A DNA stretch of 64,000 bases. Origin: Crossaster papposus. Taxonomy: Eukaryota > Echinodermata > Asteroidea > Velatida > Solasteridae. The translations under genes were made by a program, and so were the position numbers. Every line of letters begins with the position of its first letter. Position 1 is the first letter of the stretch. This document shows, in pieces, positions 50,977 to 64,000 of this stretch. Below the pieces are notes generated by a model that saw only the letters and a program-made list of their open reading frames with translations, made no database searches and was not told the DNA's origin. Location: NCBI GenBank assembly GCA_037893245.1, contig JBAIAA010000806.1:558001-622000 (forward strand). Direction: 5' to 3'.

Positions 50977-53900
50977 CCCTCTATCTCCTAACACCCAGCC
51001 CCTTCCCGGGGCATGCTTTCCTTCATGCCCTTATTTGTGGGCGGGGATTGTGTGCACAAACCTATGGCGAATTTGAAACGCGTGTGTTAACGTTAACATT
51101 TTCAGAAAATCGAAATAAAATACTAACAAAGCATGCCCCGGGTCAAATTGCAAATTTTGCCATTCCTGGAGGCCCCCCCTCTATCTCCTAACACCCAACC
51201 CCTTCCCGGCGCATGCTTTCCTTCATGCCCTTATTTGTGGGCGGGGATTGTGTGCACAAACCTATGGCGAATTTGAAACGCGTGTGTTAACGTTAAAATT
51301 TACAGAAAATCGAAATAAAATACTAACAAAGCATGCCCCGGGTCAAATTGCTAATTTTGCCATTCCTGGAGGCCGCCCTCTATCTCCTAACACCCAGCCC
51401 CTTCCCGGGGCATGCTTTCCTTCATGCCCTTATTGGTGGGCGGGGATTGTGTGCACAAACCTATGGCGAATTTGAAACGCGTGTGTTAACGTTAACATTT
51501 TCAGAAAATCGAAATAAAATACTAACAAAGCATGCCCCGGGTCAAATTGCTAATTTTGCCATTCGTGGAGGCCCCCCCTCTATCTCCTAACACCCAGCCC
51601 CTTCCCGGGGCATGCTTTCCTTCATGTCCTTATTTGTGGGCGGGGATTGTGTGCACAAACCTATGGCGAATTTGAAACGCGTGTGTTAACGTTAACATTT
51701 TCAGAAGATCGAAATAAAATACTAACAAAGCATGCCCCGGGTCAAATTGCTAATTTTTCCATTCCTGGAGGCCCCCCTCTATCTCCTAACACCCAGCCCC
51801 TTCCCGGGGCATGCTTTCCTTCCTGCCCTTATTTGTGGGCGGGGATTGTGTGCACAAACCTATGGCGAATTTGAAACGCGTGTGTTAACGTAAAAATTTT
51901 CAGAAAATCGAAATAAAATACTAACAAAGCATGCCCCGGGTCAAATTGCTAATTTTGCCATTCCTGGAGGCCCCCCTCTATCTCCTAACACCCAACCCCT
52001 TCCCGGGGCATGCTTTCCTTCATGCCCTTATTTGTGGGCGGGGATTGTGTGCACAAACCTATGGCGAATTTGAAACGCGTGTGTTAACGTTAACATTTTC
52101 AGAAATTCGAAATAAAATACTAACAAAGCATGCCCCGGGTCAAATTGCTAATTTTGCCATTCCTGGAGGCCCCCCTCTATCTCCTAACACCCAGCCCCTT
52201 CACGGGGCATGCTTTCCTTCATGTCCTTATTTGTGGGCGGGGATTTTGTGCACAAACCTATGGCGAATTTGAAACGCGTGTGTTAACGTTACAATTTTCA
52301 GAAAATCGAAATAAAATACTAACAAAGCATGCCCCGGGTCAAATTGCTAATTTTGCCATTCCTGGAGGCCCCCCTCTATCTGCTAACACCCAGCCCCTTC
52401 CCGGGGCATGCTTTCCTTCATGCCCTTATTTGTGGGCGGGGATTGTGTGCACAAACCTATGGCGAATTTGAAACGCGTGTGTTAACGTTAAAATTTTCAG
52501 AAAATCGAAATAAAATACTAACAAAGCATGCCCCGGGTCAAATTGCAAATTTTGCCATTCCTGGAGGCCCCCCTCTATCTCCTAACACCCAGCCCCTTCC
52601 CGGGGCATGCTTTTCTTCATGCCCTTATTTGTGGGCGGGGATTGTGTGCACAAACCTATGGCGAATTTGAAACGCGTGTGTTAACGTTAACATTTTCAGA
52701 AAATCGAAATAAAATACTAACAAAGCATGCCCCAGGTCAAATTGCTAATTTTGCCATTCCTGGAGGCCCCCCTCTATCTCCTAACACCCAGCCCCTTCCC
52801 GGGGCATGCTTTCCTTCATGCCCTTATTTGTGGGCGGGGATTGTGTGCACAAACCTATGGCGAAATTGAAACGCGTGTGTTAACGTTAACATTTTCAGAA
52901 AATCGAAATAAAATACTAACAAAGCATGCCCCGGGTCAAATTGCTAATTTTGCCATTCCTGGAGGCCCCCCTCTATCTCCTAACACCCAGCCCCTTCCCG
53001 GGGCATGCTTTCCTTCATGCCCTTATTTGTGGGCGGGGATTGTGTGCACAAACCTATGGCGAATTTGAAACGCGTGTGTTAACGTTAACATTTTCAGAAA
53101 ATCGAAATAAAATACTAACAAAGCATGCCCCGGGTGAAATTGCTAATTTTGCCATTCCTGGAGGCCCCCCTCTATCTCCTAACACCCAGCCCCTTCCCGG
53201 GGCATGCTTTCCTTCATGCCCTTATTTGTGGGCGGGGATTGTGTGCACAAACCTATGGCGAATTTGAAACGCGTGTGTTAACGTTAACATTTACAGAAAA
53301 TCGAAATAAAATACTAACAAAGCATGCCCCGGGTCAAATTGCTAATTTTGCCATTCCTGGAGGCCGCCCTCTATCTCCTAACACCCAGCCCCTTCCCGGG
53401 GCATGCTTTCCTTCATGCCCTTATTGGTGGGCGGGGATTGTGTGCACAAATCTATGGCGAATTTGAAACGCGTGTGTTAACGTTAACATTTTCAGAAAAT
53501 CGAAATAAAATACTAACAAAGCATGCCCCGGGTCAAATTGCTAATTTTGCCATTCCTGGAGGCCCCCCTCTATCTCCTAACACCCAGCCCCTTCCCGGGG
53601 CATGCTTTCCTTCATGTCCTTATTTGTGGGCGGGGATTGTGTGCACAAACCTATGGCGAATTTGAAACGCGTGTGTTAACGTTAACATTTTCCGAAGATC
53701 GAAATAAAATACTAACAAAGCATGCCTCGGGTCAAATTGCTAATTTTTCCATTCCTGGAGGCCACCCTCTATCTCCTAACACCCAGCCCCTTCCCGGGGC
53801 ATGCTTTCCTTCATGCCCTTATTTGTTGTCGGGGATTGTGTGCACAAACCTATGGCGAATTTGAAACGCGTGTGTTAACGTAAAAACTTTCAGAAGATCG

Positions 53901-56900
53901 AAATAAAATACTAACAAAGCATGCCCCGGGTCAAATTTCTAATTTTGCCATTCCTGGAGGCCCCCCTCTATCTCCTAACACCCAGCCCCTTCCCGGGGAA
54001 TGCTTTCCTTCATGCCCTTATTTGTGGGCGGGGATTGTGTGCACAAACCTATGGCGAATTTGAAACGCGTGTGTTAACGTTAACATTTTCAGAAAATCGA
54101 AATCAAATACTAACAAAGCATGCCCCGGGTCAAATTGCTAATTTTGCCATTCCTGGAGGCCCCCCTCTATCTCCTAACACCCAGCCCCTTCCCGGGGCAT
54201 GCTTTCCTTCATGCCCTTATTTGTGGGCGGGGATTGTGTGCACAAACCTATGGCGAATTTGAAACGCGTGTGTTAACGTTAAAATTTTCAGAAAATCGAA
54301 ATAAAATACTAACAAAGCATGCCCCGGGTCAAATTGCTAATTTTGCCATTCCTGGAGGCCCCCCTCTATCTCCTAACACCCAGCCCCTTCCCGGGGCATG
54401 CTTTCCTTCATGCCCTTATTTGTGGGCGGGGATTGTGTGCACAAACCTATGGCGAATTTGAAACGCGTGTGTTAACGTTAACATTTTCAGAAAATCGAAA
54501 TAAAATACTAACAAAGCATGCCCCGGGTCAAATTGCTAATTTTGCCCATCCTGGAGGCCCCCCTCTATCTCCTAACACCCAGCCCCTTCCCGGGGCATGC
54601 TTTCCTTCATGTCCTTATTTGTGGGCGGGGATTGTGTGCACAAACCTATGGCGAATTTGAAACGCGTGTGTTAACGTTAACATTTTCAGAAGATCGAAAT
54701 AAAATACTAACAAAGCATGCCCCGGGTCAAATTGCTAATTTTTCCATTCCTGGAGGCCCCCCTCTATCTCCTAACACCCAGCCCCTTCCCGGGGAATGCT
54801 TTCCTTCATGCCCTTATTTGTGGGCGGGGATTGTGTGCACAAACCTATGGCGAATTTGAAACGCGTGTGTTAACGTTAACATTTTCAGAAAATCGAAATA
54901 AAATACTAACAAAGAATGCCCCGGGTCAAATTGCTAATTTTGCCATTCCTGGAGGCCCCCCTCTATCTCCTAACACCCAGCCCCTTCCCGGGGCATGCTT
55001 TCCTTCATGCCCTTATTTGTGGGCGGGGATTGTGTGCACAAACCTATGGCGAATTTGAAACGCGTGTGTTAACGTTAACATTTTCAGAAAATCGAAATAA
55101 AATACTAACAAAGCATGCCCCGGGTCAAATTGCTAATTTTGCCATTCCTGGAGGCCCCCCTCTATCTCCTAACACCCAGCCCCTTCCCGGGGCATGCTTT
55201 CCTTCATGCCCTTATTTGTGGGCGGGGATTGTGTGCACAAACCTATGGCGAATTTGAAACGCGTGTGTTAACGTTAAAAGTTTCAGAAAATCGAAATAAA
55301 ATACTAACAAAGCATGCCCCGGGTCAAATTGCTAATTTTGCCATTCCTGGAGGCCCCCCTCTATCTCCTAACACCCAGCCCCTTCCCGGGGCATGCTTTC
55401 CTTCATGCCCTTATTTGTGGGCGGGGATTGTGTGCACAAACCTATGGCGAATTTGAAACGCGTGTGTTAACGTTAACATTTTCAGAAAATCGAAATAAAA
55501 TACTAACAAAGCATGCCCCGGGTCAAATTGCTAATTTTGCCATTCCTGGAGGCCCCCCTCTATCTCCTAACACCCAGCCCCTTCCCGGGGCATGCTTTCC
55601 TTCATGCCCTTATTTGTGGGCGGGGATTGTGTGCACAAACCTATGGCGAATTTGAAACGCGTGTGTTAACGTTAACATTTTCAGAAAATCGAAATAAAAT
55701 ACTAACAAAGCATGCCCCGGGTCAAATTGCAAATTTTGCCATTCCTGGAGGCCCCCCCTCTATCTCCTAACACCCAGCCCCTTCCCGGCGCATGCTTTCC
55801 TTCATGCCGTTATTTGTGGGCGGGGATTGTGTGCACAAACCTATGGCGAATTTGAAACGCGTGTGTTAACGTTTAAATTTTCAGAAAATCGAAATAAAAT
55901 ACTAACAAAGCATGCCCCGGGTCAAATTGCTAATTTTGCCATTCCTGGAGGCCCCCCTCTATCTCCTAACACCCAGCCCCTTCCCGGGGCATGCTTTCCT
56001 TCATGCCCTTATTTGTGGGCGGGGATTGTGTGCACAAACCTATGGCGAATTTGAAACGCGTGTGTTAACGTTAAAATTTACAGAAAATCGAAATAAAATA
56101 CTAACAAAGCATGCCCCGGGTCAAATTGCTAATTTTGCCATTCCTGGAGGCCGCCCTCTATCTCCTAACACCCAGCCCCTTCCCGGGGCATGCTTTCCTT
56201 CATGCCCTTATTTGTGGGCGGGGATTGTGTGCACAAACCTATGGCGAATTTGAAACGCGTGTGTTAACGTTAACATTTTCAGAAAATCGAAATAAAATAC
56301 TAACAAAGCATGCCCCGGGTCAAATTGCAAATTTTGCCATTCCTGGAGGCCCCCCCTCTATCTCCTAACACCCAACCCCTTCCCGGCGCATGCTTTCCTT
56401 CATGCCCTTATTTGTGGGCGGGGATTGTGTGCACAAACCTATGGCGAATTTGAAACGCGTGTGTTAACGTTAAAATTTACAGAAAATCGAAATAAAATAC
56501 TAACAAAGCATGCCCCGGGTCAAATTGCTAATTTTGCCATTCCTGGAGGCCGCCCTCTATCTCCTAACACCCAGCCCCTTCCCGGGGCATGCTTTCCTTC
56601 ATGCCCTTATTGGTGGGCGGGGATTGTGTGCACAAACCTATGGCGAATTTGAAACGCGTGTGTTAACGTTAACATTTTCAGAAAATCGAAATAAAATACT
56701 AACAAAGCATGCCCCGGGTCAAATTGCTAATTTTGCCATTCGTGGAGGCCCCCCCTCTATCTCCTAACACCCAGCCCCTTCCCGGGGCATGCTTTCCTTC
56801 ATGTCCTTATTTGTGGGCGGGGATTGTGTGCACAAACCTATGGCGAATTTGAAACGCGTGTGTTAACGTTAACATTTTCAGAAGATCGAAATAAAATACT

Positions 56901-59900
56901 AACAAAGCATGCCCCGGGTCAAATTGCTAATTTTTCCATTCCTGGAGGCCCCCCTCTATCTCCTAACACCCAGCCCCTTCCCGGGGCATGCTTTCCTTCC
57001 TGCCCTTATTTGTGGGCGGGGATTGTGTGCACAAACCTATGGCGAATTTGAAACGCGTGTGTTAACGTAAAAATTTTCAGAAAATCGAAATAAAATACTA
57101 ACAAAGCATGCCCCGGGTCAAATTGCTAATTTTGCCATTCCTGGAGGCCCCCCTCTATCTCCTAACACCCAACCCCTTCCCGGGGCATGCTTTCCTTCAT
57201 GCCCTTATTTGTGGGCGGGGATTGTGTGCACAAACCTATGGCGAATTTGAAACGCGTGTGTTAACGTTAACATTTTCAGAAATTCGAAATAAAATACTAA
57301 CAAAGCATGCCCCGGGTCAAATTGCTAATTTTGCCATTCCTGGAGGCCCCCCTCTATCTCCTAACACCCAGCCCCTTCACGGGGCATGCTTTCCTTCATG
57401 TCCTTATTTGTGGGCGGGGATTTTGTGCACAAACCTATGGCGAATTTGAAACGCGTGTGTTAACGTTACAATTTTCAGAAAATCGAAATAAAATACTAAC
57501 AAAGCATGCCCCGGGTCAAATTGCTAATTTTGCCATTCCTGGAGGCCCCCCTCTATCTGCTAACACCCAGCCCCTTCCCGGGGCATGCTTTCCTTCATGC
57601 CCTTATTTGTGGGCGGGGATTGTGTGCACAAACCTATGGCGAATTTGAAACGCGTGTGTTAACGTTAAAATTTTCAGAAAATCGAAATAAAATACTAACA
57701 AAGCATGCCCCGGGTCAAATTGCAAATTTTGCCATTCCTGGAGGCCCCCCTCTATCTCCTAACACCCAGCCCCTTCCCGGGGCATGCTTTTCTTCATGCC
57801 CTTATTTGTGGGCGGGGATTGTGTGCACAAACCTATGGCGAATTTGAAACGCGTGTGTTAACGTTAACATTTTCAGAAAATCGAAATAAAATACTAACAA
57901 AGCATGCCCCAGGTCAAATTGCTAATTTTGCCATTCCTGGAGGCCCCCCTCTATCTCCTAACACCCAGCCCCTTCCCGGGGCATGCTTTCCTTCATGCCC
58001 TTATTTGTGGGCGGGGATTGTGTGCACAAACCTATGGCGAAATTGAAACGCGTGTGTTAACGTTAACATTTTCAGAAAATCGAAATAAAATACTAACAAA
58101 GCATGCCCCGGGTCAAATTGCTAATTTTGCCATTCCTGGAGGCCCCCCTCTATCTCCTAACACCCAGCCCCTTCCCGGGGCATGCTTTCCTTCATGCCCT
58201 TATTTGTGGGCGGGGATTGTGTGCACAAACCTATGGCGAATTTGAAACGCGTGTGTTAACGTTAACATTTTCAGAAAATCGAAATAAAATACTAACAAAG
58301 CATGCCCCGGGTGAAATTGCTAATTTTGCCATTCCTGGAGGCCCCCCTCTATCTCCTAACACCCAGCCCCTTCCCGGGGCATGCTTTCCTTCATGCCCTT
58401 ATTTGTGGGCGGGGATTGTGTGCACAAACCTATGGCGAATTTGAAACGCGTGTGTTAACGTTAACATTTACAGAAAATCGAAATAAAATACTAACAAAGC
58501 ATGCCCCGGGTCAAATTGCTAATTTTGCCATTCCTGGAGGCCGCCCTCTATCTCCTAACACCCAGCCCCTTCCCGGGGCATGCTTTCCTTCATGCCCTTA
58601 TTGGTGGGCGGGGATTGTGTGCACAAATCTATGGCGAATTTGAAACGCGTGTGTTAACGTTAACATTTTCAGAAAATCGAAATAAAATACTAACAAAGCA
58701 TGCCCCGGGTCAAATTGCTAATTTTGCCATTCCTGGAGGCCCCCCTCTATCTCCTAACACCCAGCCCCTTCCCGGGGCATGCTTTCCTTCATGTCCTTAT
58801 TTGTGGGCGGGGATTGTGTGCACAAACCTATGGCGAATTTGAAACGCGTGTGTTAACGTTAACATTTTCCGAAGATCGAAATAAAATACTAACAAAGCAT
58901 GCCTCGGGTCAAATTGCTAATTTTTCCATTCCTGGAGGCCACCCTCTATCTCCTAACACCCAGCCCCTTCCCGGGGCATGCTTTCCTTCATGCCCTTATT
59001 TGTTGTCGGGGATTGTGTGCACAAACCTATGGCGAATTTGAAACGCGTGTGTTAACGTAAAAACTTTCAGAAGATCGAAATAAAATACTAACAAAGCATG
59101 CCCCGGGTCAAATTTCTAATTTTGCCATTCCTGGAGGCCCCCCTCTATCTCCTAACACCCAGCCCCTTCCCGGGGAATGCTTTCCTTCATGCCCTTATTT
59201 GTGGGCGGGGATTGTGTGCACAAACCTATGGCGAATTTGAAACGCGTGTGTTAACGTTAACATTTTCAGAAAATCGAAATCAAATACTAACAAAGCATGC
59301 CCCGGGTCAAATTGCTAATTTTGCCATTCCTGGAGGCCCCCCTCTATCTCCTAACACCCAGCCCCTTCCCGGGGCATGCTTTCCTTCATGCCCTTATTTG
59401 TGGGCGGGGATTGTGTGCACAAACCTATGGCGAATTTGAAACGCGTGTGTTAACGTTAAAATTTTCAGAAAATCGAAATAAAATACTAACAAAGCATGCC
59501 CCGGGTCAAATTGCTAATTTTGCCATTCCTGGAGGCCCCCCTCTATCTCCTAACACCCAGCCCCTTCCCGGGGCATGCTTTCCTTCATGCCCTTATTTGT
59601 GGGCGGGGATTGTGTGCACAAACCTATGGCGAATTTGAAACGCGTGTGTTAACGTTAACATTTTCAGAAAATCGAAATAAAATACTAACAAAGCATGCCC
59701 CGGGTCAAATTGCTAATTTTGCCCATCCTGGAGGCCCCCCTCTATCTCCTAACACCCAGCCCCTTCCCGGGGCATGCTTTCCTTCATGTCCTTATTTGTG
59801 GGCGGGGATTGTGTGCACAAACCTATGGCGAATTTGAAACGCGTGTGTTAACGTTAACATTTTCAGAAGATCGAAATAAAATACTAACAAAGCATGCCCC

Positions 59901-61389
59901 GGGTCAAATTGCTAATTTTTCCATTCCTGGAGGCCCCCCTCTATCTCCTAACACCCAGCCCCTTCCCGGGGAATGCTTTCCTTCATGCCCTTATTTGTGG
60001 GCGGGGATTGTGTGCACAAACCTATGGCGAATTTGAAACGCGTGTGTTAACGTTAACATTTTCAGAAAATCGAAATAAAATACTAACAAAGAATGCCCCG
60101 GGTCAAATTGCTAATTTTGCCATTCCTGGAGGCCCCCCTCTATCTCCTAACACCCAGCCCCTTCCCGGGGCATGCTTTCCTTCATGCCCTTATTTGTGGG
60201 CGGGGATTGTGTGCACAAACCTATGGCGAATTTGAAACGCGTGTGTTAACGTTAACATTTTCAGAAAATCGAAATAAAATACTAACAAAGCATGCCCCGG
60301 GTCAAATTGCTAATTTTGCCATTCCTGGAGGCCCCCCTCTATCTCCTAACACCCAGCCCCTTCCCGGGGCATGCTTTCCTTCATGCCCTTATTTGTGGGC
60401 GGGGATTGTGTGCACAAACCTATGGCGAATTTGAAACGCGTGTGTTAACGTTAAAAGTTTCAGAAAATCGAAATAAAATACTAACAAAGCATGCCCCGGG
60501 TCAAATTGCTAATTTTGCCATTCCTGGAGGCCCCCCTCTATCTCCTAACACCCAGCCCCTTCCCGGGGCATGCTTTCCTTCATGCCCTTATTTGTGGGCG
60601 GGGATTGTGTGCACAAACCTATGGCGAATTTGAAACGCGTGTGTTAACGTTAACATTTTCAGAAAATCGAAATAAAATACTAACAAAGCATGCCCCGGGT
60701 CAAATTGCTAATTTTGCCATTCCTGGAGGCCCCCCTCTATCTCCTAACACCCAGCCCCTTCCCGGGGCATGCTTTCCTTCATGCCCTTATTTGTGGGCGG
60801 GGATTGTGTGCACAAACCTATGGCGAATTTGAAACGCGTGTGTTAACGTTAACATTTTCAGAAAATCGAAATAAAATACTAACAAAGCATGCCCCGGGTC
60901 AAATTGCAAATTTTGCCATTCCTGGAGGCCCCCCCTCTATCTCCTAACACCCAGCCCCTTCCCGGCGCATGCTTTCCTTCATGCCGTTATTTGTGGGCGG
61001 GGATTGTGTGCACAAACCTATGGCGAATTTGAAACGCGTGTGTTAACGTTTAAATTTTCAGAAAATCGAAATAAAATACTAACAAAGCATGCCCCGGGTC
61101 AAATTGCTAATTTTGCCATTCCTGGAGGCCCCCCTCTATCTCCTAACACCCAGCCCCTTCCCGGGGCATGCTTTCCTTCATGCCCTTATTTGTGGGCGGG
61201 GATTGTGTGCACAAACCTATGGCGAATTTGAAACGCGTGTGTTAACGTTAAAATTTACAGAAAATCGAAATAAAATACTAACAAAGCATGCCCCGGGTCA
61301 AATTGCTAATTTTGCCATTCCTGGAGGCCGCCCTCTATCTCCTAACACCCAGCCCCTTCCCGGGGCATGCTTTCCTTCATGCCCTTATT
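50977..61389. repeat. 5,177-bp higher-order duplication, two tandem copies
   Basis: Every variant marker between 50,977 and 56,212 recurs 5,177 bp later. Examples are CACCCAACCCC (51,197), AATTTACAG, CATTCGTGGAGG, TTCCTGCCC, CAGAAATTCG, CTATCTGCTAAC, GGATTTTGTG, CCCCAGGTC, GGGTGAAATT, TCCGAAGATCG, GCCCATCCTGG and CGTTTAAATTTTC. The period is 26 x 199 + 3, explained by three 7-C monomers per copy. The flanking mismatches C/G at 50,976/56,153 and T/G at 56,213/61,390 bound it. No internal difference was noticed, so it is probably recent. Confidence 0.92.
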
Positions 61390-64000
61390 GGTGGGCGGGG
61401 ATTGTGTGCACAAACCTATGGCGAATTTGAAACGCGTGTGTTAACGTTAACATTTTCAGAAAATCGAAATAAAATACTAACAAAGCATGCCCCGGGTCAA
61501 ATTGCTAAATTTGCCATTCCTGGAGGCCCCCCTCTATCTCCTAACACCCAGCCCCTTCCCGGGGCATGCTTTCCTCCATGTCCTTATTTGTGGGCGGGGA
61601 TTGTGTGCACAAACCTATGGCGAATTTGAAACGCGTGTGTTAACGTTAACATTTTCAGAAGATCGAAATAAAATACTAACAAAGCATGCCCCGGGTCAAA
61701 TTGCTAATTTTTCCATTCCTGGAGGCCCCCCTCTATCTCCTAACACCCAGCCCCTTCCCGGGGCATGCTTTCCTTCATGCCCTTATTTGTGGGCGGGGAT
61801 TGTGTGCACAAACCTATGGCGAATTTGAAACGCGTGTGTTAACGTAAACATTTTCAGAAAATCGAAATAAAATACTAACAAAGCATGCCCTGGGTCAAAT
61901 TGCTAATTGTTCCATTCCTGGAGGCCCCCCTCTATCTCCTAACACCCAACCCCTTCCCGGGGCTTGCTTTCCTTCATGCCCTTATTTGTGGGCGGGGATT
62001 GTGTGCACAAACCTATGGCGAATTTGAAACGCGTGTGTTAACGTTAACATTTTCAGAAATTCGAAATAAAATACTAACAAAGCATGCCCCGGGTCAAATT
62101 GCTAATTTTGCCATTCCTAGAGGCCCCCCTCTATCTCCTAACACCCAGCCCCTTCACGGGGCATGCTTTCCTTCATGCCCTTATTTGTGGGCGGGGATTT
62201 TGTGCACAAACCTATGGCGAATTTGAAACGCGTGTGTTAACGTTACAATTTTCAGAAAATCGAAATAAAATACTAACAAAGCATGCCCCGGGTCAAATTG
62301 CTAATTTTGCCATTCCTGGAGGCCGCCCTCTATCTCCTAACACCCAGCCCCTTCCCGGGGCATGCTTTCCTTCATGCCCTTATTGGTGGGCGGGGATTGT
62401 GTGCACAAACCTATGGCGAATTTGAAACGCGTGTGTTAACGTTAAAACTTTCAGAAGATTGAAATAAAATACTAACAAAGCATGCCCCGGGTCAAATTTC
62501 TAATTTTGCCATTCCTGGAGGCCCCCCTCTATCTCCTAACACCCAGCCCCTTCCCGGGGAATGCTTTCCTTCATGCCCTTATTTGTGGGCGGGGATTGTG
62601 TGCACAAACCTATGGCGAATTTGAAACGCGTGTGTTAACGTTAACATTTTCAGAAAATCGAAATAAAATACTAACAAAGCATGCCCCGGGTCAAATTGCT
62701 AATTTTGCCATTCCTGGAGGCCCCCCTCTATCTCCTAACACCCAGCCCCTTCCCGGGGCATGCTTTCCTTCATGCCCTTATTTGTGGGCGGGGATTGTGT
62801 GCACAAACCTATGGCGAATTTGAAACGCGTGTGTTAACGTTAACATTTTCAGAAAATCGAAATAAAATACTAACAAAGCATGCCCCGGGTCAAATTGCTA
62901 ATTTTGCCATTCCTGGAGGCCCCCCTCTATCTTCTAACACCCAGCCCCTTCCCGGGGCATGCTTTCCTTCATGCCCTTATTTGTGGGCGGGGATTGTGTG
63001 CACAAACCTATGGCGAATTTGAAACGCGTGTGTTAACGTTAAAATTTTCAGAAAATCGAAATAAAATACTAACAAAGCATGCCCCGGGTCAAATTGCTAA
63101 TTTTGCCATTCCTGGAGGCCCCCCTCTATCTCCTAACACCCAGCCCCTTCCCGGGGCATGCTTTCCTCCATGCCCTTATTTGTGGGCGGGGATTGTGTGC
63201 ACAAACCTATGGCGAATTTGAAACGCGTGTGTTAACGTTAACATTTCAGAAAATCGAAATAAAATACTAACAAAGCATGCCCCGGGTCAAATTGCTAATT
63301 TTGCCAAGCCTGGAGGCCCCCCTCTATCTCCTAACACCCAGCCCCTTCCCGGGGCATGCTTTCCTTCATGTCCTTATTTGTGGGAGGGGATTGTGTGCAC
63401 AAACCTATGGCGAATTTGAAACGCGTGTGTTAACGTTAACATTTTCAGAAGATCGAAATAAAATACTAACAAAGCATGCCCCTGGTCAAATTGCTAATTT
63501 GTCCATTCCTGAAGGCCCCCCTCTATCTCCTAACACCCAGCCCCTTCCCGGGTTATGCTTTCCTTCATGCCCTTATTTGTGGGCGGGGATTGTGTGCACA
63601 AACCTATGGCGAATTTGAAACGCGTGTGTTAACGTTAACATTTTCAGAAAATCGAAATAAAATACTAACAAAGCATGCCCCGGGTCAAATTGCTAATTTT
63701 GCCATTCCTGGAGGCCCCCCTCTATCTCCTAACACCCAGCCCCTTCCCGGGGCATGCTTTCCTTCATGCCCTTATTTGTGGGCGGGGATTGTGTGCACAA
63801 ACCTATGGCGAATTTGAAACGCGTGTGTTAACGTTAACATTTTCAGAAAATCGAAATAAAATACTAACAAAGCATGCCCCGGGTCAAATTGCTAATTTTG
63901 CCATTCCTGGAGGCCCCCCTCTATCTCCTAACACCCAGCCCCTTCCCGGGGCATGCTTTCCTTCATGCCCTTATTTGTGGGCGGGGATTGTGTGCACAAA

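Larger units (their letters stand above)
32858..64000. repeat. 199-bp satellite array, right part
   Basis: The same monomer resumes in exact register after the 418-bp insertion: the start motif moves from 32,362 to 32,988, which is 199 + 427 bp. The array then runs unbroken to the window end and beyond. The 22-bp duplication seen in the left part is absent here. Other variants dominate instead, such as GCAAATTTTGCC, GGCGCATGC, TTATTGGTGGGC and a 7-C run in place of 6 C. Long blocks recur at fixed offsets, so this part grew by duplication of multi-monomer segments. There is no coding sequence; stretches longer than 300 bases hold satellite only. Confidence 0.98.

Noticed and set aside
107-63817. 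Open frames of about 113 codons recurring every 199 bp on the plus strand, plus 75-, 85-, 94-, 125-, 179- and 247-codon versions
   Set aside because: They are a product of the repeat. Because 199 is 3 x 66 + 1, the frame shifts by one each monomer and the same stop (TGA in GAATTTGA) closes them after about 1.7 monomers. Neighbouring frames overlap each other, and length variants follow 1-, 22- or 37-bp indels. Substitutions show no codon pattern. No gene is claimed.
1-64000. CRISPR-like array
   Set aside because: The regular spacing is a continuous tandem repeat with no unique spacers, and the unit is 199 bp.
61390-64000. A third copy of the 5,177-bp unit
   Set aside because: Some markers recur (CCTATGGCG series, TTTCAGAAGATTG, GGGGAATGC) but in a different order and with different neighbours, so the tandem period ends at about 61,389.

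Overview
The whole window is the interior of one long satellite DNA array. A 199-bp monomer is repeated head to tail from the first base to the last, about 318 times by length. Neither array edge is present, so the true array is longer than 64 kb. Monomers are very similar to each other and differ mostly by single substitutions, C-run length changes and a 22-bp internal duplication. I see no protein-coding gene, rRNA, functional tRNA, CRISPR array or bacterial feature. A monomer of nucleosomal length, tens of kilobases of near-identical tandem copies, higher-order duplication and a short transposon with a Pol III-type internal promoter all point to eukaryotic heterochromatin (pericentromeric, centromeric or subtelomeric). 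The species cannot be named from the sequence. The consensus is 47% GC with a CpG observed/expected ratio of about 0.74 (hand count), so CpG is not strongly depleted.

Layout. From 1 to about 17.6 kb the array carries ten monomers lengthened to 221 bp by a 22-bp duplication, and several blocks recur at offsets of 5,614, 6,233, 1,216 and about 1,217 bp. From about 17.6 to 22.9 kb there is a 13-monomer (2,587-bp) higher-order unit in two tandem copies. From 22.9 to 30 kb shorter higher-order patterns occur (597 and 596 bp). From 30 to 41 kb blocks recur at offsets of 3,212 and 4,376 bp. From 41 to 51 kb blocks recur at 2,189, 1,791, 1,992 and 2,228 bp, the last bounded by an out-of-register junction at 50,540/50,541. 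From 50,977 to 61,389 a 5,177-bp block is tandemly duplicated with no difference noticed. The remainder to 64,000 is ordinary array.

The only non-satellite DNA is at 32,440-32,857. It is a 418-bp non-autonomous DNA transposon (MITE-like) with imperfect 30-bp terminal inverted repeats, a second subterminal inverted repeat and a 9-bp target duplication. It interrupts one monomer by exactly 427 bp (418 + 9). On its minus strand it carries a tRNA-like module with A-box and B-box Pol III promoter motifs at tRNA spacing, followed by T-runs. This is the most unusual object in the window.

Each monomer is rich in dyad symmetry: a perfect 15-bp inverted repeat with a 61-bp spacer, a 12-bp and an 8-bp palindrome, and a G-rich minus-strand segment that could form a quadruplex. 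The roughly 113-codon open frames that recur every 199 bp are a by-product of the repeat (199 is one more than a multiple of 3) and are not annotated as genes.
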